Shown here one piece after another: positions 7,778-15,375 of a DNA stretch of 39,383 bases (position 1 is the first letter of the stretch; the number at the start of each line of letters is the position of its first letter). The position numbers and the translations under genes are program-made. The stretch is taken from positions 1 through 39,383 of the forward strand of contig JABFRX010000255.1 of assembly GCA_013140995.1 (NCBI GenBank), given 5' to 3'. The stretch comes from Alphaproteobacteria bacterium (GTDB taxonomy: Bacteria; Pseudomonadota; Alphaproteobacteria; Micropepsales; Micropepsaceae). The notes below the pieces were generated by a model, which saw only the letters and a program-made list of their open reading frames with translations, was not told the DNA's origin and made no database searches.

Positions 7778-8113
7778 ATGGCGCTGTTCTTCGATCAAGC
7801 TTGGTTCGATGCGCGGTTGAAGGAGCTTGGCGCTACGCGGGACGACATCGCGCGGCTGCTCAAGCTTTCAACGGATCAAGTGTCGGAGCTTTGGAAGGAT
7901 CAGCGGGAGCTTCGCGTGGCCGATGTTCAGACGCTGGCCGCCTATTTAAAGGTCGCAGCGGCGGAGGTTGCCAGCCGGGCCGGTATTTCGACCCCGGTGC
8001 CGTCCGAGCCGAAGGTGGTCGAAGAACGGCTTCAAGAAATGAACGAGAGATTGACGCGGATCGAGCGGATGATCGTTGAGTTGAAGGCGCTCGTTCTTCA
8101 GCCGCCGAAATAG
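7778..8113 (+). CDS. Small helix-turn-helix protein with C-terminal coiled coil
   Basis: The 111-residue product has an N-terminal XRE-like helix-turn-helix (LKELGATRDDIARLLKLSTD, then VSELWKDQRELRVADVQTLAAYLKV). A proline-containing linker and an amphipathic helix (ERLQEMNERLTRIERMIVELKAL, about residues 85-107) follow, the latter likely for dimerisation. It could be a DNA-binding regulator or a phage-type Cro-like protein adopted by the chromosome. The ATG lies three bases after the stop of the enoyl-CoA hydratase-like gene, so it is probably co-transcribed and may regulate that operon or its divergent Rieske neighbour. No target site is obvious. Confidence 0.7.
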   Translation: MALFFDQAWFDARLKELGATRDDIARLLKLSTDQVSELWKDQRELRVADVQTLAAYLKVAAAEVASRAGISTPVPSEPKVVEERLQEMNERLTRIERMIVELKALVLQPPK

Positions 8114-8120
8114 AAAAACT

Positions 8121-8198
8121 GCGCCGGTCACAACTCCTCAACCGAGAAGGCCGCGCTCCCTAAGCCTTGAGCGGGAGGTGGTTGCGACCGGCGCTTTT
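8121..8198 (+). terminator. Long structured terminator-like hairpin
   Basis: GCGCCGGTC (8121-8129) pairs with GACCGGCGC (8186-8194). After an A/C mismatch, CAAC pairs with GTTG and CCTC with GAGG. A central AAGGC (8147-8151) can pair with GCCTT (8164-8168). TTTT follows immediately at 8195. It begins eight bases after the stop of the helix-turn-helix gene and probably ends that operon, though it is longer and more branched than a usual terminator. Confidence 0.6.
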
Positions 8199-8392
8199 CA
8201 ACGCGTGCCGAAAACGCCGGTCGCGTCGAATTGAAACAAGACGGACGGCGGCCCCTCTCTTTCACGGGGAAACGACGCAGGGTCTGTGCCAGCGGCGATG
8301 GTTGGAATGTTTTAATCTTAACGGCGGCTTCGCCATGTCTGCGCATTTGCAGAGGTCCCTAAATTCCGGGTTTGTTAAGCGTTGCAACCTTA

Positions 8393-10159
8393 ATGTCAGT
8401 GCGGTGCGAGAAGAGGAAACCCCGCCGTTTAGAGCGGCTCGCGCGTGTTGGGGGCAATGCGGCCGTGTTTAATCGTCGTCAGGCAAATTCCGTCCAAAGG
8501 CTCGCCGAGCTCGGCGAGGAAGAGCGCCTGCGTCTGGCGCTCGCGGCCAGTGGCGACGTCGTCTACGATTGGACGCCCAGCGACGGCCGCATCGCATGGA
8601 GCAGCGATCCGAGCGCGCATCTGGGCGTGGGCGAACTCGCGCATTACGAAAGCGACGCGACATTTCACCGTTTGATCGATCACGATGCGGTGGAGGCACG
8701 CCTTCGATTGGCGCTGACGCCGCCGGCGGACGGCGGCACATTCCGCATCGAGTATCTGATGCACGGTGCCGGTGCGCCGGTTTGGGTTGAAGACTGTGGC
8801 GTTTGCCTTGTCGGCCAAAACGGTCAGACCGAGCGCGTCGTCGGCACGGTACGCAACATCACCGAGCGTAAGCAGCGCGAGGCGCATCTCGAATGGGCCG
8901 CAAGCTACGACGAGATGACGGGGCATTTGAACCGCATGCGCTTGCGCGAGCGGCTGGCCCAGAATTTGGAGATGAAGGCGGCGGCGGAACGCGAGCCCGC
9001 GGCTTACTGCGTCGCCGCGATCGATGATCTGGCGGTGATCAACGAGACCTACGGCTTCGACGTTGCGGACGAGGTTATCGTGGCAATCGGCCGCCGGCTT
9101 GCCGATGCGGTGGGGCCGAACGGCGTCGTTGGCCGCACGGCCGGTAACAAGTTCGGATTGATTTTGGAGCGTTGCACGGCCGAGAATATGGCCGAGCGCG
9201 CGGCGGCGCTGCGCGAGGTCGTGCGTGCGCGCGTTGTGCCGACGCGTGGCGGCGCGGTCAGTGTCAGCGTTTCGGTAGGTGCGGTAGCATTGCCGCAGGA
9301 AGCACGCAACAGCCAGGAAGCCATGGCGCGCGCGGAAGAGGCGCTCGACCGCGCGAAGGCGCATGGGCGCGACAACTACGCGGCCTATTCGCATTCGCCG
9401 CAGCGCGAGTCGTTGCGCAAGCGTACGGTCGCGATCGGTGATCAAATCATAACGGCGCTGTCGGAGAATCGCGTCGTTCTGGCCTATCAATCGATCGTCG
9501 ACGCGAAGACCAGCGAGGCGATTGCACACGAATGTTTGGTGCGCATTTCACGGCCCGAAGGCCAAGTGATTGCGGCCGGCGATTTCATTCCGGTGGCGGA
9601 GCAGTTGGGGCTTGTGCGCCGGCTCGACCGGCGGGTGCTTGAACTCAGCATTGCGGCGCTCAAGAAATATCGCGGTGCGCGGCTGTCGTTGAACGTGTCG
9701 GGGATGACCGCGAGCGATCGTCCTACGTTGGAAGCTTTCGTCGCCTATCTGGAGCAACACACGGACGTGGTGCCGCGGCTCATTGTCGAGCTCACCGAAA
9801 CGGCGGCGCTGATCGATATCGAAGAGAGCATGCGTTTCGTCAGCCGCGTTCGTGCGATGGGGGCCAAGGTTGCGATCGACGACTTTGGTGCGGGCTACAC
9901 GTCGTTCCGCAACCTGCAGGCGCTGAAGGTCGACATGGTCAAGATCGACGGGTCGTTCGTGAAGGGTATGGCCGACAGCCGCGACAATCAGATTTTCGTG
10001 CGCACGCTCGTCGACCTTGCGAAGAACTTCAATCTGGAAACGGTCGCGGAATGGGTTTCGGATCCGCGCGAGGTGGATATTCTGCGCGCGTTCGGCGTCG
10101 ACTACCTGCAGGGCTTCTACTTCTCTAAGCCCGAGATTCAGGAGCCCTGGACGAACTGA
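8393..10159 (+). CDS. PAS-GGDEF-EAL protein, probable c-di-GMP phosphodiesterase
   Basis: A PAS/PAC sensor region (about residues 40-155, ending NITERKQRE) is followed by a GGDEF domain whose active-site motif reads AGNKF, so diguanylate cyclase activity is unlikely. The C-terminal EAL domain keeps the residues expected for c-di-GMP hydrolysis: E of the (degenerate) ECLVR, N in LSLNVSG, E in VELTE, the IDDFGAGYTS loop, K in VKIDGSF, E in VAEWV and Q in YLQGFYFSKP. It is likely a cytosolic phosphodiesterase, with the GGDEF perhaps sensing GTP. No membrane segment is visible. The start is uncertain: TTG 8372, ATG 8393 or GTG 8465. ATG 8393 is used here although its ribosome site is weak. Confidence 0.88.
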   Translation: MSVRCEKRKPRRLERLARVGGNAAVFNRRQANSVQRLAELGEEERLRLALAASGDVVYDWTPSDGRIAWSSDPSAHLGVGELAHYESDATFHRLIDHDAVEARLRLALTPPADGGTFRIEYLMHGAGAPVWVEDCGVCLVGQNGQTERVVGTVRNITERKQREAHLEWAASYDEMTGHLNRMRLRERLAQNLEMKAAAEREPAAYCVAAIDDLAVINETYGFDVADEVIVAIGRRLADAVGPNGVVGRTAGNKFGLILERCTAENMAERAAALREVVRARVVPTRGGAVSVSVSVGAVALPQEARNSQEAMARAEEALDRAKAHGRDNYAAYSHSPQRESLRKRTVAIGDQIITALSENRVVLAYQSIVDAKTSEAIAHECLVRISRPEGQVIAAGDFIPVAEQLGLVRRLDRRVLELSIAALKKYRGARLSLNVSGMTASDRPTLEAFVAYLEQHTDVVPRLIVELTETAALIDIEESMRFVSRVRAMGAKVAIDDFGAGYTSFRNLQALKVDMVKIDGSFVKGMADSRDNQIFVRTLVDLAKNFNLETVAEWVSDPREVDILRAFGVDYLQGFYFSKPEIQEPWTN

Positions 10160-10160
10160 C

Positions 10161-10211
10161 GCACGTGCATTCGATGCGCACGTGCTTACATCCCGGCTCT
10201 TAGCCGCCGGG
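10161..10211. repeat. Two consecutive short inverted repeats
   Basis: GCACGTGC (10161-10168) is repeated as its own complement at 10178-10185, and CCCGGC (10192-10197) pairs with GCCGGG (10206-10211). They fill the gap between the EAL gene and the DUF983 gene. Only TT follows the first, so termination would be weak. The second runs into the G-rich ribosome site of the next gene. Confidence 0.35.
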
Positions 10212-10219
10212 GGCCTATC

Positions 10220-10642
10220 GTGACCGAAACCTTTCAGCAGCGCTCGGTTTGGGGCGGATTGAAGCGCGGTCTTTTCGGCCGCTGTCCGCAATGCGGCGAG
10301 GGGCAGCTGTTTCGGGCGTATCTGAAGGTTGCGTCGGCGTGTTCTTCGTGCGGGCATGCGCTGTCACAGTATCGCGCCGATGACGGGCCTGCTTATTTCA
10401 CGATTCTGATCGTGGGCCACTTGGTGGTCGGGCCGCTCTTGTTGAGCGATGCTGTTTTCACCTGGCCGTTGGCATGGTTGTTTGCGATATTCATGCCCAG
10501 CATAGTTTTGTTGTCGCTGGTACTGTTGCCGCGTGTGAAGGGTGCGTTTGTCGGCGTGCAGTGGGCGATCGGCGACCGCGGCGGGGTTCATTCCGTGGAA
10601 TCGCCGGCGGCGATACAGCCCTCTTCCAACACAGCGGTCTAA
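10220..10642 (+). CDS. DUF983 family membrane protein
   Basis: The 140-residue product begins with a zinc-ribbon-like pair of CxxC motifs (GRCPQCGEGQLF and ACSSCGHAL, about residues 22-48), followed by RADDGPAYFTILIVGH and two hydrophobic helices (about 53-75 and 77-100). This is the DUF983 layout, common in alphaproteobacteria and often near cytochrome oxidase genes, though none is present here. Its molecular role is not established. The start is a GTG with a G-rich upstream sequence. It stands alone, 60 bp after the EAL gene, and may have its own promoter. Confidence 0.85.
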   Translation: MTETFQQRSVWGGLKRGLFGRCPQCGEGQLFRAYLKVASACSSCGHALSQYRADDGPAYFTILIVGHLVVGPLLLSDAVFTWPLAWLFAIFMPSIVLLSLVLLPRVKGAFVGVQWAIGDRGGVHSVESPAAIQPSSNTAV

Positions 10643-10727
10643 GTAAGCCGCGAACAAGTAGCGCCCTGCGATTTGCTTCGATGCGCCGGCAAGCTAAAAT
10701 CCTGCGATCTGACAACAGGAGACGAAA

Positions 10728-11114
10728 GTGATCGGTTATTTGACAGTGGGTACGAACGATATCGAGCGGGCGCGCAAGTTCTTCGACGGCGTGTTTGGAG
10801 AAATCGGGGCTAAGCGCGGGTGGGATAACGACAACATGACGGGCTGGACGAGCGGCAAAGGTCCGCAGGTCATGGTCATCAAGCCGCATGACGGGAAGCC
10901 TGCGACGGTGGGGAACGGTACGATGGTGGCGCTTGCCCTCGGCTCGCCTGACGACGTCAAGAAGATGCACGCGAAGGCGACGGTGCTTGGCGGCAAAGAC
11001 GAAGGTGCCCCGGGGTTCCGTCCGGCGGAAGCGAGCAGCGGCTTCTACGGCGGTTACTTCCGCGACCTCGACGGTAACAAGTTCGTCGCGTTCTGCATGG
11101 TGCCCAAGAAGTAG
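10728..11114 (+). CDS. VOC (glyoxalase/bleomycin-resistance fold) protein
   Basis: The 128-residue product fits a single VOC domain with the paired beta-alpha-beta-beta-beta units. It has the family's opening (IGYLTVGTNDIERARKFFDGVFG) and its ending (GGYFRDLDGNKFVAFCMV). Putative metal ligands such as the terminal Glu are not clearly kept, so substrate and reaction (lyase, isomerase or simple binding) are open. GTG 10728 is preceded by AGGAGACG, a good ribosome site that fixes the start. It converges with the pentapeptide-repeat gene, only one base separating their stops. Confidence 0.82.
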   Translation: MIGYLTVGTNDIERARKFFDGVFGEIGAKRGWDNDNMTGWTSGKGPQVMVIKPHDGKPATVGNGTMVALALGSPDDVKKMHAKATVLGGKDEGAPGFRPAEASSGFYGGYFRDLDGNKFVAFCMVPKK

Positions 11115-11115
11115 G

Positions 11116-11652
11116 TTAGTACGGACACCACGGCCGTTCGATGCCGGGCGGCAGGCGCGTGTTTGCGTCGGCGCAGGCGCCGCGAAGTTGCGCAGAGGTC
11201 AGCCCCTTTGCTTTCGACAAGTCGGTGCCCTGAAGCTGGGCACCGACGAAGCGGGCGTTTGTGAAGTCGGCGCCGTCGAGTTTGGCGCCGGCGAACCACG
11301 CCCAATTGAACCATGAGCCCTTGAAGTTCGCGCCGCGCAGGTCTGCGCGTTGCATCTGCGCGCCCGAAAAGTTCGTGTAGCGGAATGTGCCATTCGACAG
11401 GTTCGCGTCGTTGAGTTGCGTGCCTGCGAGGTTCGCGCCGTCGAAGTTGCTGCCCGATAGGTTCGCTTCGTTCAAGATGGCAAGCTGGAAGAAGCGATCC
11501 TCGAAGTCGGCGCCCGAAAGATCGCAGCGAATGCACTCCTTAAAACTGTCAGATTTCTTTAAGCGCGCCATATCTTTTGGATTGGCGGCGAACGCAATGC
11601 TTGCCGCAGCAACGGCAAGAAGGACGAAAGGCAAAGACTTTGACGCGGTCAT
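11116..11652 (-). CDS. Exported pentapeptide-repeat protein
   Basis: From ATG 11652 the 178-residue product starts with a signal peptide (MTASKSLPFVLLAVAAAS..., cleavage likely after AFA at about residue 22). Tandem pentapeptide repeats of the A(D/N)LxG type follow from about residue 47 to 150 (for example LSGADF, LNEANLSGSNFDGANLAGTQL, ADLRGANF), which form a right-handed quadrilateral beta helix. Two cysteines (CIRC) lie just before the repeats and two near the C terminus (ACADA, PWCPY), suggesting disulphides in the periplasm. The function is unknown. Cytosolic relatives such as Qnr protect gyrase, but the signal peptide argues against that role. Confidence 0.83.
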   Translation of the reverse strand: MTASKSLPFVLLAVAAASIAFAANPKDMARLKKSDSFKECIRCDLSGADFEDRFFQLAILNEANLSGSNFDGANLAGTQLNDANLSNGTFRYTNFSGAQMQRADLRGANFKGSWFNWAWFAGAKLDGADFTNARFVGAQLQGTDLSKAKGLTSAQLRGACADANTRLPPGIERPWCPY

Positions 11653-11736
11653 ACTGGCTCCGGCCGGAAACAGCGTTAGCATACGCACAGCCCGTGGCCG
11701 TGGCGCAAGCGGGGGTGCCGTTAGGGGAAGGGTTAG

Positions 11737-12348
11737 CTACTTGCGGGCCGCCAGGTCGTCGATCTGGCGGCGCATCGCCTCGATCTGAGCCTTCAGATCG
11801 GCGATCTCTTCGTCGGCTTCGTGCGCGTCGCCGGTGGTGCCGTTCGCGGCATGCTCCGCGCGGGTTTCGTCCCGCGTTTTCATGATCGCGCCGAACGGCG
11901 TGAACATGCGCATCGCGCGCTCGAACATCTGCATGTTCTGGCGGGCGATCACTTCGAATTCCTTCAGCATGCCTTTGCCCCCGAAGGCGGAGGTCAGCTG
12001 TTCGCGCATGCGTTCGTGGTTCTTTGAGAACGAGTCCATGCTGAGGTTCAGGTAGCCCGGCACCAGCGCTTGCATACTGTCGCCGTAGAAGCGGATCAGT
12101 TGGCGCAGGAATTGGATCGGCAGCAGCTGCTGGCCGCCTTTGCCTTCTTCTTCAAAGATGATCTGGGTCAGGACCGAGCGGGTGATGTCTTCGCCGGACT
12201 TGGCGTCGTAGACGTTGAACTCCTGCCCGTGCTTGACCATCTCGGACAGATGATCGAGCGTCACGTAACTGGACGTCGCCGTGTTGTAGAGGCGGCGGTT
12301 TGCGTATTTCTTGATTGTGATGGGTTCGTTGATTGGGGCAGCGGTCAT
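11737..12348 (-). CDS. phaR: Polyhydroxyalkanoate synthesis repressor PhaR
   Basis: The 203-residue product carries the PHB/PHA accumulation regulator DNA-binding domain at about residues 9-70 (ITIKKYANRRLYNTATSSYVTLDHL...). The PHB_acc segment follows (ITRSVLTQIIFEEE..., RQLIRFYGDSMQALVPGYLNLSM), then a C-terminal coiled coil (EADEEIADLKAQIEAMRRQIDDLAAR). PhaR senses PHB or its granules and represses phasin and PHB-cycle genes. It is divergent from phbA with 226 bp between, and such regulators often control the neighbouring genes and themselves. The start ATG at 12348 directly precedes the conserved region. Confidence 0.93.
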   Translation of the reverse strand: MTAAPINEPITIKKYANRRLYNTATSSYVTLDHLSEMVKHGQEFNVYDAKSGEDITRSVLTQIIFEEEGKGGQQLLPIQFLRQLIRFYGDSMQALVPGYLNLSMDSFSKNHERMREQLTSAFGGKGMLKEFEVIARQNMQMFERAMRMFTPFGAIMKTRDETRAEHAANGTTGDAHEADEEIADLKAQIEAMRRQIDDLAARK

Positions 12349-12375
12349 TCGTGAGCCTCGAGATGCGGGTCGATG

Positions 12376-12402
12376 TTGCGCCGCGATCGCTTTTTGTTGC
12401 GC
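12376..12402. promoter_or_regulatory. Paired TTGCGC motifs between phaR and phbA
   Basis: TTGCGCCGC (from 12376) and TTGCGCAGC (from 12397) are direct repeats 21 bp apart, two helical turns, close to the phaR start. PhaR proteins are known to bind TGC-rich DNA, so this may be a PhaR operator. The assignment is inference. Confidence 0.3.
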
Positions 12403-12496
12403 AGCATAATACGCCAGTTCATGGGGTATTCCTATCGCGGATGCGTTAAAGCCCGCCTGACGGTGTTCAATTCTGGCTCAAAAATGGCGGAACGGC

Positions 12497-12523
12497 TTGG
12501 CTGTCGGCTATCGGCCGTGCCAA
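12497..12523. repeat. Inverted repeat in the phbA leader
   Basis: TTGGC (12497-12501) pairs with GCCAA (12519-12523), and an inner CGGC pairs with GCCG. The element lies about 50 bp before phbA, has no U-tract, and could be an operator or a leader hairpin. Confidence 0.3.
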
Positions 12524-12574
12524 TGTCAATCTTAACAGGCCTCAATCTTTTCGCCGTTTTCAGGAGACCCTCAC

Positions 12575-13750
12575 ATGACAGACGTCGCCATTGTTGCAGC
12601 TGCACGCACCGCCGTGGGTTCGTTCAACGGAGTGTTCGGCGCTTTGCCCGCGCACGAATTGGGCAAAGTCGCGATCAAAGAAGTGCTGAAGCGCGCGAAG
12701 GTGGACGCAAAGGATGTCAGCGAAGTGATCTTGGGTCAGATTTTGAGTGCGGCCCAAGGACAGAACCCGGCGCGGCAGGCGTCGATCAATGCCGGCGTTC
12801 CCGTTGAAGTGCCGGCGTGGGGCGTCAATCAGCTTTGTGGGTCGGGCTTGCGCGCGGTTGCTTTGGGTCACCAGGCGATTGTGAACGGCGACTCCGCGAT
12901 CGTTGTTGCGGGTGGGCAAGAGTCCATGTCGATGGCGCCGCATGCCGCTTACTTGCGCGCAGGGCAGAAGATGGGGCCACTCGAGTTCATCGATACGATG
13001 ATCAAGGACGGCTTGATGGACGTGTTCAACGGCTATCACATGGGCAACACGGCCGAGAACGTCGCCAAGGAATGGCAGATCACCCGCGAGAGTCAGGACC
13101 GGTTCGCCGTCGCCTCGCAGAACAAGGCGGAGGCCGCGCGCAAAGCCGGACGCTTCAAGGACGAGATCGTTGCGGTCACGATCAAGGAGAAGAAGGGCGA
13201 GAAGATCGTCGATACGGACGAATACATCCGGGATGGCGTTACCTATGACTCGATCAAGGATTTGCGCGCGGCGTTCTTGAAGGAAGGCGGCACGGTTACG
13301 GCAGCCAATGCCAGCGGCATCAACGACGGCGCGGCGGCGGTCGTTCTCATGTCGCTGAAAGAGGCCGATAAGCGTGGTTTGAAGCCGCTTGCCGTCATCA
13401 AGTCTTGGGCGCAGGCCGGCGTCGATCCGAAGATCATGGGTACGGGGCCGATCCCGGCATCGCGTGCGGCGCTGAAGAAGGCGGGTTGGTCGGCGTCCGA
13501 TCTCGACCTCATCGAAGCCAACGAGGCGTTCGCGGCGCAGGCGTGCGCGGTCAACAAGGACATGGGTTGGGACCCGGCGAGGGTGAACGTCAACGGCGGG
13601 GCGATCGCGATCGGGCATCCGATCGGCGCGTCAGGCGCGCGCGTGTTCGTGACGTTGCTGCACGAGATGCAGAAGCGCGACGCGAAGAAGGGTCTCGCCA
13701 CGCTGTGCATCGGCGGCGGCATGGGTATTGCGGTTTGCGTTGAGCGCTAA
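12575..13750 (+). CDS. phbA: Acetyl-CoA C-acetyltransferase (biosynthetic thiolase)
   Basis: The 391-residue enzyme condenses two acetyl-CoA to acetoacetyl-CoA, the first step of polyhydroxybutyrate synthesis. The catalytic residues are all visible: nucleophile C88 in NQLCGSG, H348 in IAIGHPIGASGAR and C378 in ATLCIGGGMG, matching the spacing of the Zoogloea enzyme. The length is standard. The start ATG follows AGGAGACC. It is followed after 24 bp by the acetoacetyl-CoA reductase with its own strong ribosome site, so the two form an operon. The PHB synthase is not in the window. It could also serve ketone or mevalonate metabolism, but the phaR-phbB context favours PHB. Confidence 0.95.
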   Translation: MTDVAIVAAARTAVGSFNGVFGALPAHELGKVAIKEVLKRAKVDAKDVSEVILGQILSAAQGQNPARQASINAGVPVEVPAWGVNQLCGSGLRAVALGHQAIVNGDSAIVVAGGQESMSMAPHAAYLRAGQKMGPLEFIDTMIKDGLMDVFNGYHMGNTAENVAKEWQITRESQDRFAVASQNKAEAARKAGRFKDEIVAVTIKEKKGEKIVDTDEYIRDGVTYDSIKDLRAAFLKEGGTVTAANASGINDGAAAVVLMSLKEADKRGLKPLAVIKSWAQAGVDPKIMGTGPIPASRAALKKAGWSASDLDLIEANEAFAAQACAVNKDMGWDPARVNVNGGAIAIGHPIGASGARVFVTLLHEMQKRDAKKGLATLCIGGGMGIAVCVER

Positions 13751-13774
13751 AGAGAAAAAACGGGAGGAGGAAGC

Positions 13775-14497
13775 ATGTCACGGGTAGCGATTGTCACCGG
13801 CGGTACGCGCGGGATCGGCGAGGCGGTTTCGATCGGTCTCAAAAAGGCCGGGTACAAGGTTGCTGCGAACTATGCCGGTAACGACGACCGCGCGAAGGCG
13901 TTCGCCGAAAAGCACGGCATCGCAGTTTTCAAGTGGGACGTTGCGGACTACGACGCGTGCATGAAGGGCGTGGCCGAAGTTGTCGCGAAATTCGGGCCGG
14001 TCGATATCGTCGTGAACAACGCTGGCATCACGCGCGACTCGACGCTGAAGAAGCAGTCGCGGGCGCAGTGGGACGAGGTGCTCGACACCAATCTCGGCGG
14101 TTGCTTCAACATGTGTAAAGCCGTGTGGGACGGCATGCTCGACCGCGGGTTCGGACGCATCGTCAACATCGGCTCGATCAATGGGCAGGCTGGGCAGTAC
14201 GGACAGGTGAACTACGCTGCCGCGAAGTCCGGCATTCACGGCTTTACTAAGGCGCTGGCGCAGGAAGGCGCGCCGAAGGGCATCACGGTCAACGCGATTG
14301 CACCGGGCTACATCGACACCGACATGGTGGCCGCCGTGCCGCCGAACGTGCTCGAGAAGATCGTCGCGAAGATTCCGGTCGGCCGTCTCGGCAAGGCCGA
14401 GGAGATCGCGCGCGGCGTGCTCTTCCTCGTCGCGGACGAGGGCGGGTTCGTGACCGGATCGACAATGTCGATCAACGGCGGGCAGCATATGTATTGA
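13775..14497 (+). CDS. phbB: Acetoacetyl-CoA reductase (NADPH, SDR family)
   Basis: The 240-residue short-chain dehydrogenase reduces acetoacetyl-CoA to (R)-3-hydroxybutyryl-CoA for PHB synthase. It shows the nucleotide-binding TGGTRGIGEA (about residues 8-17), NNAG (81-84) and the catalytic set S134, Y147 and K151 (NIGSINGQAGQYGQVNYAAAK). The FKWDVADYDAC and VPPNVLEKI segments are characteristic of PhbB rather than FabG. It lies directly downstream of phbA and is closed by a strong terminator at 14524. Confidence 0.94.
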   Translation: MSRVAIVTGGTRGIGEAVSIGLKKAGYKVAANYAGNDDRAKAFAEKHGIAVFKWDVADYDACMKGVAEVVAKFGPVDIVVNNAGITRDSTLKKQSRAQWDEVLDTNLGGCFNMCKAVWDGMLDRGFGRIVNIGSINGQAGQYGQVNYAAAKSGIHGFTKALAQEGAPKGITVNAIAPGYIDTDMVAAVPPNVLEKIVAKIPVGRLGKAEEIARGVLFLVADEGGFVTGSTMSINGGQHMY

Positions 14498-14523
14498 GAG
14501 GCGCCACGGTTGCCCCGCTATCG

Positions 14524-14555
14524 ACGGCGTCAGCCTCCGCTGGCGCCGTTTGTTT
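14524..14555. terminator. Intrinsic terminator after phbB
   Basis: ACGGCGTCAGC (14524-14534) pairs over 11 bp (one T-G pair) with GCTGGCGCCGT (14539-14549) around a CTCC loop. TTGTTT follows. It lies between the convergent phbB and 2OG-oxygenase genes and can serve the plus-strand operon. Confidence 0.88.
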
Positions 14556-14563
14556 ATCTAATG

Positions 14564-15118
14564 TCAGCCGCGGATGCGGCCGATCGGGTTGAACATCACG
14601 TCTGAGCGCAGCACATATTTGCGTCCGCTGATGACGGGTTTCCCCTCGTGGAAGATCTCGTGTCGAAAAATCAGCGCCGCTCCCAATTGCGGCGTAACGC
14701 TCACGTTTGGGAAGGTGGTTTCGCCGCCGGCATAGTTGGCGTTTAGGTAGATCATGAACGTGAGGAGGCTCATCTCACCGTTGTCGCGCCGGTAGGGGGC
14801 ATCCACGTGCCCGCGAAACCGTTGCGTTTGATCGTACCTGTAGAAGCGAAATCTCTCGTTTAGGCCCAGAGCCTGCTGACCGTGCATAAATGAGGGAATG
14901 TTTTCTTGTAGCTTTAGCCACAAGTCGGCGGCGAGCCGGTGATCGTCGACGATCACCCTATCGTTGTTGCGCACCGCCGTATCTTGCTTCGGCCCACGTA
15001 CAGAGTTGACCATGGCAGGTTCAAAGCCGATCCCCTCGGCTCGGTTGATATGCGTCGTACATGCGTCCGCGCTTAGGAACTCGGGTATGGTCCAAATATC
15101 TTCGCTTAGGCGTTTCAT
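14564..15118 (-). CDS. 2-oxoglutarate/Fe(II) oxygenase, prolyl 4-hydroxylase-like
   Basis: From ATG 15118 the 184-residue product is a P4Hc-type double-stranded beta-helix dioxygenase. It shows the HxD iron ligands in GHVDAPY, the distal His in IFHEG, and the Arg that binds the 2-oxoglutarate carboxylate in RKYVLRSDVMF. YAGGETTFP is typical of bacterial prolyl hydroxylases. The substrate may be a proline in a protein such as EF-Tu, but this cannot be told from sequence. A longer frame to 15154 has no conserved content. It is divergent from the DUF4908-like gene, and a perfect inverted repeat lies between them. Confidence 0.85.
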   Translation of the reverse strand: MKRLSEDIWTIPEFLSADACTTHINRAEGIGFEPAMVNSVRGPKQDTAVRNNDRVIVDDHRLAADLWLKLQENIPSFMHGQQALGLNERFRFYRYDQTQRFRGHVDAPYRRDNGEMSLLTFMIYLNANYAGGETTFPNVSVTPQLGAALIFRHEIFHEGKPVISGRKYVLRSDVMFNPIGRIRG

Positions 15119-15261
15119 CAGCGGAGTTTGTCTCGGCTGGCTTGGTGCCCGCAAGGATGCGCGCGCTTTGCCGGTAGGACATGCGCGGGTGGCAAGAATG
15201 TCTCACTTTGCGCCTGAACAATCCACGGGCGCGAGTCGGGTTTTGGTGCTCGGTAACCTGT

Positions 15262-15290
15262 GATTAACGCAAGGGACAGTTGCGTTAATC
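15262..15290. promoter_or_regulatory. Perfect 11-bp inverted repeat, candidate operator
   Basis: GATTAACGCAA (15262-15272) and its exact complement TTGCGTTAATC (15280-15290) flank a 7-nt spacer. The element sits in the 257-bp gap between the divergent 2OG-oxygenase and DUF4908-like genes. No U-tract follows on either side, so an operator for a dimeric regulator fits better than a terminator. Confidence 0.55.
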
Positions 15291-15375
15291 GAACCACATT
15301 GTTGCCATCATCACAGGCAATACCAGGCTCCAGGACAAGTGCGGGGAGAGGCTCAGCGGGCGGCCAATTGCGGCC

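Noticed and set aside
15262-15290. The palindrome as a CtrA binding site
   Set aside because: CtrA sites are TTAA-N7-TTAA. Here the TTAA cores are 17 bp apart, so it does not fit.
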